Assembly: GCF_958295425.1 (NCBI RefSeq)
Contig: NC_081146.1
Location: 10,896,985-10,960,984, forward strand
Direction: 5' to 3'
DNA length: 64,000 nucleotides
Origin: Solea solea
Lineage: Eukaryota; Chordata; Actinopteri; Pleuronectiformes; Soleidae
Positions within the stretch are counted from its first letter, which is position 1; each line of letters opens with the position of its first letter. Made by a program: the position numbers and the translations under genes. Positions 51,401 through 61,157 of this stretch are shown here, piece by piece. Below the pieces are notes generated by a model that saw only the letters and a list, made by a program, of their open reading frames with translations, did not search any database and was not told the origin of the DNA.

Positions 51401-54225
51401 AACAAGTTTCCTATTTGTGCACACACATGCAAAAGAGAGAGAGAGAGAGGGCATGAACGGGGGTGTTCACAAATACAGGATATCCAAGACGTCTGTCATT
51501 GTCATAGACACTCTCATATCCACTTAGCTGCTTTACTGCTGGCCTTTTGTGTTCTCATGCTCAACAAGTCACCCACAAATCATCTGTACTGGAAACGACA
51601 ACCACGTTTTCACTCAGTGGAGGACGTTGTTCACTGGCATGCGTGACACCAACTGAGGTACTGTGTATTGGCTTTATTTTAGATTCATTTTTATCATGAG
51701 CTTCCTTGTTACTTTGTGCACGGTCCAGTGAAAATGTGTTGTGCTACAGAGAGAGAGAGAGAAAAAAAGAGATTTGCATCAAACTTACTTAGATAAACAG
51801 CTTCTGGAGAGATGGCAGAGCCGAGTAAACATTTCAATAAGAATATTTTCTCCCTTCACTGAAGTGGGGTAAGCCACCACTTTTATGAAATTGAATGAAA
51901 ATGAATAACAAATGATCTGAGTGGATTTTCCCTGCTGCACTCTCTCCTTGTTGTGCTCATTTCCTTTTAGAGCACATCTCCTTTAACTCTGACACATTTT
52001 CACAATCACCAAAGTTCTTCTTTTTCTATCTTCTCTCTTATTTCCCCCTGCTTGTATCTGTTTTCCATTAGACTTTATAGGCCATAGTAATTTTGATATC
52101 TTTGCATGTTAGCAATTCCTATCGTTGGTGTTAAAGCCTTATCCGAAGTGGCGAGTTTTAGCAGAGGGATGTTATCTGTGTGAACGGATAAGACAGAGGC
52201 AGTGTGTGTCTGTGCATGCAGGTCTGTTTATGGATACGTAGTAAACCTCTGTTTGTGTTTTTTTTCTGTTTTTCTTTGTTTTAATCTAGATTGCCTTGGG
52301 TGGGTTTGAATGAGTGGAAAGTGTCTATCATTCAAATTTAAACCTGGTAAACAAGACTGAGGTGTTCTGTGGGCTGGGCTGACCAGACAGGAATGAGTTT
52401 CAGGGTTAATCCTGTCAATGGAAAACTACACTGGGAAAATGTGTAGAAAAACACGACTCTATCACCCTACAGCAACCGTACACTGTACAGTTGATGCCTT
52501 TCTTTTTTTTGCAGCAATGCTCTCTAGTTTTATGATTGTAGGTTTCTAATTTTACGATCTTTGCTTCTCCCGTCAGAAGGCAGCTATGACTCTGGTGGTA
52601 TTCAAATGTATAAGAATATACTACCCAATCTGAAAAATAATACAGGTGTCAGGAGCCATTTTAATGTGGAAGCAGTGGACTGGGTTGATAAATATTTCCA
52701 AATGGGATCAGCTTATTATTTCGCCCCAAAGCGACTCTGAAAAGCAAATTGGACACTGAAGGGGATTTTATTCGCGGCTTCTGAGGTTATTTGTGTTTGG
52801 AGGTTTACTGCAGCTATTCAGAGCAGCAGAACAGCCCACACTACCCTCGCTCTCCAATCAGCCTCTGTTGTGTGATTAACATCTTTTTCCAATATACTTA
52901 ACCAAAATAGTTCTCGATGCTGTTCTGCTAATTTAGCACGATGATAATGTATTTGTGGACTGCGTTCTACTTGTTACTCCACGCAGCCGTACAGCGTGGA
53001 CATTTGTCTCACATGAAGGACATCAACTACCATGGCAGCATTCATGGACAGGAATACTGTTTGCATTTGTCTTTCATAAAACAACCTCATGAAACCTCGT
53101 GAAAATAATTAATTGATGCTAAGTAGCCTGTCCTTTTTAATGCCCATGCCTCTTTTCCTTTTAATTTCCTTTCACCATGTACGATGCAGTGTAGTGTGTA
53201 TAACTCATTTGTAGTAAACAGGAAACAGTATGTCACTAACTCCAGTGTGATGCAGTTTTGCTGCATACAACTTACTTAACAGTCAGGGTTACTGAGGTTG
53301 TTTTATGTCATGGGGGAAACAGGGGCACAATAGACATGGCTAACAATGAAGAGGCGCCTTCAGTATGACTTTTGGCACAAAGGTCAATGGCAGAGTTCCA
53401 TCTGTGTACACTATCAAACTTTACATGAATTACTATTGGTTCCTGATCCCATGCCAAACTCCGTGGCTAAATCTGACCAATGAGGCATCATCCGGGACCT
53501 CAACCAGAGGAGAGGTCATTCCCATGATTTCCCATTTAAAAATATCAACATTCATATTGTGTTGGAATACAGCTGGGGCTTTGTTAGGCAGCCTCAGAAA
53601 CATCTGCGTTTCACATCTACCGGATAATGATTGGGAGCCGAGGTAGGGTTTGTTTTGGGCCACGTGCCATGAGGAAGTTGGGCCATTTATCCTTAAGAAC
53701 AACAAAAAGCAAAACGAACTCACACCCAATGTAAGTCTATCACTTAGTTTCTCTGATAAGATACAATTACTGGATGTGTCAAGCACATGTTTGTAATTCT
53801 GTAGTTAGAACGATTAAAAATGATTCACGGTGAATGTTTTTCGTCTTCTCAGCGGAAATCAGTGGAAACAGTGACCGTTGTTTTGTTGCTAGCGACGTTG
53901 TGTGCCTTTAAAAAGAGAAAGGGAAAATGTTGAATCAACACCTGCTGCCAGCCAACAGTGACAGAAATCTCAACACTTTTTCTGCTGAGCACTATGGGAA
54001 ACAAGGTTGTCGGTCACTGACCCCCGCCCCGCTAACGCCTACCTCAAATTACAATGTAGATTTGCATACATGCCTCCAAACAGCACAAGGACCGATTGGC
54101 TTGGAATCTCAAGTTCCATTAATAGACAGCATTTCTGCTTTCTGCCGCACTCCACCTCTAAACCCAAACACCACAATTTCACACACATCAATGACGCTGA
54201 ATATTAATAGCTGATATTTTTAACC

Positions 54226-54230
<5 letters not shown>
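48450..54230. other. intergenic, no gene recognised
   Basis: Only short ORFs. A repeat with TTAGGG-like internal units lies at 50,350-50,740. Simple repeats include ga near 51,440 and 51,750. A 5' UTR exon for the membrane-protein gene at 54.3 kb should lie here but could not be picked. Confidence 0.45.
50350..50740. repeat. dispersed repeat with degenerate telomere-like core
   Basis: Flanks carry 'gtggggaccaaaa', 'ggtcctcac' and 'atggggaccaagatgtggtc', with imperfect inverted pairing. The interior (50,480-50,570) is a run of ggttagggtt, taggttaggtt and gttagggtaag units. This layout is common in fish repetitive DNA and is probably a MITE, not a telomere fusion. Confidence 0.5.

Positions 54231-54231
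<1 letters not shown>

Positions 54232-54256
<25 letters not shown>
54232..54256. repeat. (TC)n tract before an acceptor
   Basis: Pure tc dinucleotides leading into cccttcgcag, so the microsatellite doubles as the polypyrimidine tract of the first coding exon of the next gene. Confidence 0.85.
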
Positions 54257-54274
54257 CCTTCGCAGCATTTGAAG

Positions 54275-57200
54275 ATGATGCGATTGCTTTTTCTGTGTGT
54301 GCTGCTGCTGCTTCCAGCCGCTACTGGTATGTTCTCATCTCTGTGACGCTTTCAGGTGATAAGCATCTTATCTGGTTTATGTGTCTCTGCGCTGGCAGGT
54401 TTTTTTCCTCACCTACCCGTGTATCAACATTGACTGTGCTGTATGCACCGGGACTAATGTATGCACTCACTTTCCATTTACATTGCTTCCTTAAGTTGCT
54501 ACGGCAAAAAAAAACAAGTATGTAGGGAGGAATTTCTTTTTTTATTAGCAACCTATTGCTTTAATTTCTTGACAAGACGATGTTAGTCTCCGCCCCATCA
54601 ATTAATTTGACCTAAATAGAATTCTAATGAATAATGATCACCAACAGTTGTATTGTGACTGCATCTCTGTGTGTTTTTGTTTGCAGCTGTATCAGACGAG
54701 AGTGAAGGATCAGGTGATGACGGTAAGTCAATAATCTCTTAATAATCTTCTTTAACCTGTCTTTCAATTGACTTGGTATGGGAGACATTTAGAGAGAACT
54801 CTTTTTAAAATAAATACATATACATTTTAAAACTCAGCTGAGAGTTTTTATCACACGCTCATGCACCAACAAAGAGAAAAGAGAATATGTTGTACATTTG
54901 TTGGAAAAGAAATGATCTCACTGTAATTTTCATTCTCGTGTCCTCTGCTTGTTTCTACATGTTTCGTGTTACTAATATTGTCAGTTCCTTTACATCAGGG
55001 GAGCTCAGTGGGTACGTTGGGCGAGGTGTAGTTAACACATGTCAAGGGTCACACCAGGCATGTTTGTTAATAGGACCGGGTGAATTTGATGTCGTTTCAC
55101 ATTCATGATGCAGTTTGCAGGGAAATCTTTCTGTGCGACACATTTCATACCCGATGTTTCCCCTCCTCATTTAAAGTTGTGTTATTTACTCACAGTTGTG
55201 TTCACTGTAGTGTTACTGGGTGTAATTTTGTTGCCTACGGTTCAGCTTCCTCATCTATAATTTTGGTTTTCTGTGTCCAGTGTTGATTCTTAATGTTTCT
55301 TTAATCACTATTGATTAAAGCCTTCAATCGATATTGTTGCCCAAAGATTAAAACTATATGCTGACTGTTACTGATTAAAACAATTGAATTTTATTTTTTT
55401 CTCTCATTTTACAGATACAGATGATGAGGATTTGAGTAAGATAAATGGTGAGTGATTTTCTGTATTGTTTTGTGTCACATCCACTAACACAATAATGGCA
55501 GCTGTCCAGACAAGAGTATGGGAAGGTTATGGCCTCTGTGATTGTTGTCAGTAAGTCAGCATTATATTTTGGATGCTCTAGTCCAGTGAGATCCTTTGGC
55601 TCTACCCAACCGTTACCCCATGAATGGAATCAATTAGCTCTCTTGAGGACCCCTGTGGACTGTGCCAAAAGGCCAGTGAGCACAGTGACATCTCCGCCAT
55701 CCTCCTGGTCAGCTAATTAACATTGGCATTCTCATTCTCTTTCCGCGCCTCTCTCTGTCACTCCTCATCTCCACTTTGATTGACGTTTGATAGAATTGCA
55801 GATCTGTTAAAACGAGGCTGCAACCAGGCAGTTATTGGAAAAGGAGCCATAATTACAAAATGACTCAAGCATCTTACAAGTAGTACAAAATAGGTGGGTG
55901 AGCAAAGATGTCAGTGAATGGCCTTCGGTATCTTTGGACACAGCAAGATATAGTTTCTCACTCTGCCAGTCTGTAGGCTCAAGCTGGGCTTGTGCCTGTA
56001 GCATTTTCGTTCGACTGGTACCATCATACATCAGACTTCTCAAATTGTAGAACTGTTCCTTTAATGACCTCGATCCTCTATCAAATCAAATATTTGTTTT
56101 GGCTTGTAGCAGCTCAGCAACAATTCATAACATCTTGATGAGACCTTTGCTGATAGTGTAGCAGTTCTATTGTCTTAACTGTAACCTGATTAACCTACTG
56201 TCTGTTTCCAGACGTTCACAACAAACATTCTCGTGGTTCTTCAACTGTAGATAAAACCACAGGAGAAGAAAACACAGGTTCGACACATTTTTGTTATAAC
56301 GTCTTACAGCAAATGAACAGTCTGAGTGTTAGAAATACAGATATCATACGTTACATGCTAAGATTTATCTTTTCTGTTTCAGATCAGCTCGTCCTGGTGA
56401 TCACCGTCGTAGCTGTGGCTGTTGTGGCTCTCTCGGTTGCAGCAATAGTCGGTAAGTGCCCTGTGTTTTGTTCAAACATAATTGAGTGAAATGTGGAGTA
56501 ATGGTTGTTTGATTCACACAGTTGATAAATGCACTGCTGTAAAAACCTTCAGTCGCCTTGTAAAGCTGGTAATACCTAAGCAAATAGGAAACATTTCTCT
56601 TGTGCAGCTGTGACCTGTCCCCTTTTTTCTTTTTTTTTTTACCCCCTTGCAGCCGTAATGTTGGTAAGACGCCGCATGCACAGTCGACAGCAAGGGTAAG
56701 TGTAAATTTCCCGACATACAGAATTGACGTTTGATTATAAACTTTCAAAATCTCTACCCCACTATATTGTAAAACCCCATTCTCATCGTAAACAAGACAA
56801 ACACATTTGTTTTCTTTGTGCGGCATACTTTCGCTGAGAGAGATATTCATGTTCCATTTGACCTCAAGTCAGCCTGCAGGTGACTGAACCAGTCTGATGG
56901 GTAACAGATTGTGTGCTGCAATGCAAATTTACCTTACTGCGTTCAACTCTTCAGCATCAAAATGAAAAAAAAAAAAAATATCCTAACGCAACATTCACCT
57001 TACGATCTGGGTCTGTCCAGACTTGTATAGCAATTAGTAATATAGCCTGAGGCCCTGCACCACTACTGGAGACTCCCCAACTGAAGTCTGTTACATGTTA
57101 GACATCAAACAATAGCCTTAAGACTGTGTCACTGACTCTGTATGACCAAATGGGACAGGTGTTAACCTGTTTCAACGCTTACCTCATGAATCTCAGATGA

Positions 57201-57946
57201 GGAGCAGATGACTCTACTCGGGGAATAAAACAACCCTGTAAACATAATCTTGGCGTCATGACAACAATCTGCCAACAGCACTCATACAGCAGAACAGCCT
57301 AAACCAGTTATACAGAGAGAGGTTCTTGCTTCACACTTTAGCACTGTTCAAAACTTATTTTCTTTTTTTTAAACCACAGTTGGCTTTCGTACAATTTCTG
57401 CAGAGTAATCACTTATCTTTGTTCTGGCACGCAGTAATGATGGCCTGCAGGTTAGGTCAAAGAGGTTTCACAGTTCAAATTAGTTCATAATCAGTTCCTC
57501 AACCATCAGGAGCACTAGCACTGTGAAGCAGACACCCAAGCCAGTCTGCAAGGGTTAAATTCATCCACAGGATTACTGGCTGCCTCCCAGAGCTGCAGTC
57601 AGCTCTGGCAGTGTTTGGTGCTGACTGATCGCTCTGCTGAAAAGGAGGCTTAATCACACAGCAACCTTTGCCTTGTTGGATCAACAGTGCCTTTCAAGGT
57701 TTTAAAGTTCCACCTGGGGAGGAGGAATATTTCAGGGTGTTGCAGTCACTGTGCACCTGTCAGTGCCCTGCAGCATCAAGCAGACATTACGTTTCCCTTG
57801 AAATTCACACGCAAGGATGCGTGACATGTCCTTGGAAGGAGCCTAAAACACACCTTATAATGGCATACTGTTTTGTTTTTGCCCCTTCTCCCATCTTCAG
57901 GGTCTACTCCGTCCCTACAGAGCAGGACCATAAAGGGGGTGTCTAG
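54275..57946 (+). CDS. 114-aa single-pass type I membrane protein with acidic Ser-Gly ectodomain
   Basis: Exons 54,275-54,326; 54,687-54,722; 55,415-55,447; 56,212-56,277; 56,383-56,451; 56,653-56,695; 57,901-57,946. All have GT-AG borders; phases are 1 (five times) then 2, and the total of 345 bp closes at TAG. The protein has a signal peptide (MMRLLFLCVLLLLPAAT), an acidic ectodomain with SEGSGDDDTDDED, a hydrophobic helix (LVLVITVVAVAVVALSVAAI, about residues 65-88), then RRRMHSRQQG and the tail VYSVPTEQDHKGGV. Ser-Gly within acids is the usual glycosaminoglycan attachment context, so a small syndecan-like proteoglycan is possible. I do not recognise the family. An acceptor just before the ATG exon implies an upstream untranslated exon. 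The 3' UTR runs to about 60.0 kb. Confidence 0.8.
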
Positions 57947-58807
57947 TCTGCGGTGGAGCTGCTGTTCAACTGTATAACATGCAGGCAAGAGAGGAGCAAC
58001 GCACTGGGCTATGTCGTCTCCCACTCTTTGAGTCAGGACAGTGAGACTTCTTTGCACAACGGCCTGCTTCTCACCTTTCACTTCACTGCTCACTCCTATC
58101 AATACGTATGCAACATGTGTTTGTTTATTTTCTGTTTTTGTTTTGTACTTCGTTTTTTGTTCCTGCCATTTGTGCTCCACGTACACACAATTTAGCCCAG
58201 GACATTTGGAGCTCATTCAAATGTTCTAATTGGATTCTATTTGAGGAATCCAAATCAAAGCCAGTGAATATGGCTTAAAGCTTCTTTTGTTAAAAGGGAT
58301 AATTTAGCACAGCCAGAACTCCCCCCCACCCCCTTTTTTAACCACCTGAAACAAGACATTATTCCCACCAGCTATGCAGTGAAACTGTGTTCGTATTTGA
58401 TTTGGTGTTTTTTCTTTCTTTTTTTTTTGTGGAACAGATGTGCCGTTGTGAAATGGTGCTTTGAGTGAGACAAATCATGCTAATCCACTATAAGAAAACC
58501 CAGAGCTTAGTTCATTCTCCTATTCACTTGTCTGACATCTTCTCTTCCTGGCCCATTAGGAATGACAAGAGGCATTGCACGAGGAAGATAAAGCCCGTCC
58601 TCTGTCTTCTCAGCCTCCATAAAAAGAAACGAGTGCAAATAGCCAGTGTGAACAGACTATTACAAATTAATCAACCACCATGACTGAATTATGCTTTCTT
58701 TCCACCCCTCTTTTTGGTTTTAAAAGTCTTTCACTTTAGTCTCACAGATTAGTAATAGCTCTGAATGTTGTGGAGACAGACGGACACACTGGTAGAGGGA
58801 AGCTGGT

Positions 58808-58846
58808 TATGTGTGTGTGTGTGTGTGTGTGTGTGGGGGGGGGGGT
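58808..58846. repeat. (TG)n followed by a G run
   Basis: tg dinucleotides then about ten G, within the 3' UTR of the membrane-protein gene. Confidence 0.9.
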
Positions 58847-60004
58847 GAATGAATAAATATCAACAATGCCTTTGTTTCAGTGATACACATTATGATTAAA
58901 ATGAATTAATGGCCCTATGAAGGAAAGCTTTCTGTCAAATAAACCGAAAGCACCGGTTGTCCGATTTGCTGCAACAGAGAGAGGAAAACAGGAGACGAGT
59001 CCCTGTTCAGAATGTCCTTTGTGGCTTCATTGGGAGAATTTACAATGGAGTCAACAACACTGGCTCCCATTCAAGCTGAGAACAAAACAATTGTTTGGTT
59101 ACATCTTCGTCATTTTGTACAGTGACATTCGTGCTGTGTCTTTAACAGATTGGCAGATGTGAATATTGTTGGAATATTTGTTTTACTGTTCATGTTTGAG
59201 CAGCATGTGGTGTAGACTGTTACTTCTCGAAAACATGTGCCAGCATTTCAAGGGCAGGACAATCCTATGGAAAAAATAAAAAAAAATAAAAATAATAATA
59301 ATAATGATTCAAAAAAAATTAACATTTCAAAAATTTTAATGTTTCTATAGTCTCATCAATTTTACTGTCATTCACTAAACGTTCACTAATTGTTCTGTCA
59401 GACAAATGCAACACAGTGCAACATTCACATGCGGAGGCCTACTGTTTGAATGCTGTTCTCCAAAGATAGAAAGCAGTGACTTGTGCAAAAAACCCCAAAC
59501 TCTACAGTATTTGGTCCAATGTCTTCTCTTTTGTTCACTTAACACCTCTGCTGTGACACTACTCGTGTAAATCTCCTGTACTATATGTAACTATTGAGCT
59601 GTTTCTTTCCCATGATGGCGTATTTTATACATAATAATATATTCTTTGTGTTTTCAAGTCTATTGATCAGTGAATGCATTGTGTCTCTTAATGGAAAACA
59701 AAAAATGATCTTTTTATATAGTTGTTGAGTATAAGGGGCAACGTCTTCTCTTTGCTTTTCATTTAGAAGTTGTGTATATAAAGACTGTGGTGGTTGGGGG
59801 CCAAGAACTCGTTTATATAAGACATGTGTCATATATTGTAGTATTCCGTGTCATACTGGAGCAAAATTCTAAATTTGGTCTTGATGTTAAATCATATTTT
59901 ATATGCAGTTGTGTATTCAGATATACCCACGTGTGTTATTTGTACCAAGGTCATTCACAGCTCATAGTTTTTGATCATAATTAGTGCACGGCCAAATATC
60001 TCAA

Positions 60005-60010
60005 AATAAA
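60005..60010 (+). terminator. poly(A) signal of the membrane-protein gene
   Basis: AATAAA in an AT-rich setting, about 2.06 kb after the stop. Earlier AATAAA runs near 59,273-59,300 could give a shorter isoform. Confidence 0.5.
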
Positions 60011-60740
60011 CCTATCGCACAGCCGAAGTATCTTTGATTTTGTTCAGATAGCAAATAGAACAATAATTAGTATGTCATATAGTCATGCTGATCTTTGAAT
60101 TGTTATTTTTTAACATTAAATCCCTTGAACATTTGCTTGGTTTCAACCTTTGTTGATTTCTTTTTAACCGTCATCGTGGATGTGGGTGCACCAGTGATGC
60201 TAAATATCACATCTTTGTCCAGAATGAAAAGTGCAGGGAGAAGAAGTGACCTCTATACTTTGATCCTGACAGAACTCAAGATTGTCATACAGGAGAGCTT
60301 GTGGTTATTTTGTAAATGGCCATTAACAATAAACCAGATCAGCACAGACACTGACGCAGAAGGTTTTCATTAGCTGTGAAACATAAAGGTCATTAGACAC
60401 AAGCCTGTAATGGCTGAAGGTGTGATTAAAGTCATGAATCATCTATTCTTTGTTATTATTTTTTTTCAAAGGAAAGAAATAACCGACTGATGATTAAGTT
60501 GCCGTTGGGTTCCACCTTTTTCACAACGGGTCTGCGTGATTCATTGATTGTTATGAAGTAGTGTAACATGCACACACATGTCGCTTAGTATTGTTTTGAC
60601 TGCTGACTGGTTTCTTCCTGCACTGTCCTTGCGTCATCGAACGCATCTTGAGCTTGAGCTGGAAAATAAACACAAAATGTAGTGACTTGTTCTTAAAATA
60701 AAAAACAACAAAACGAACCTAAGCCACTTGAGGGGGCTGC

Positions 60741-61001
60741 TGTACTGGTACTTGTAGTAGTTGACGCGTTGTCTTCCGGGTCCAATGAATGAATTACACA
60801 CAAGATCGTCGTATGCAATCACCAACATTTATTTGTCTAACAAACGGACAGCGGAGGCGACGATGACGGTCAAAAAACTTTGTGCTTCCCCAGTCAGCAG
60901 CACACCTGACGAGTAATTACCTCTTGCTCTTATTTAACACCTTCCTGCCCAGTGCAGAGCGCCACCTACTGTGGCCTTCAATTAGGTATGGCTCTAACAC
61001 A
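60741..61001 (-). mobile_element. probable 3' LTR of the BEL/Pao element
   Basis: On the minus strand a purine/G-rich tract (ATTAGGGGCCGG) leads into TGTGTTAGAGCC, a TG-type LTR start at 60,999-61,001. The block contains a TATA-like TTAAATAAG and AATAAA (60,828-60,833). Its end is uncertain: CTACTACA (60,753) or CCAGTACA (60,741). The 5' LTR is outside the window, so the borders cannot be confirmed here. Confidence 0.55.
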
Positions 61002-61157
61002 CCGGCCCCTAATTGTAAATGACAACAGACATTACAATTACCTTCACATTAAATTACAGAGCCATAACACCAGTAATACACACAAATTGTACCAAACAAT
61101 GCCCAATATTTGTACACATAACCTGGTTTCACTGAGAGGTCACCATAAATGTCAACA

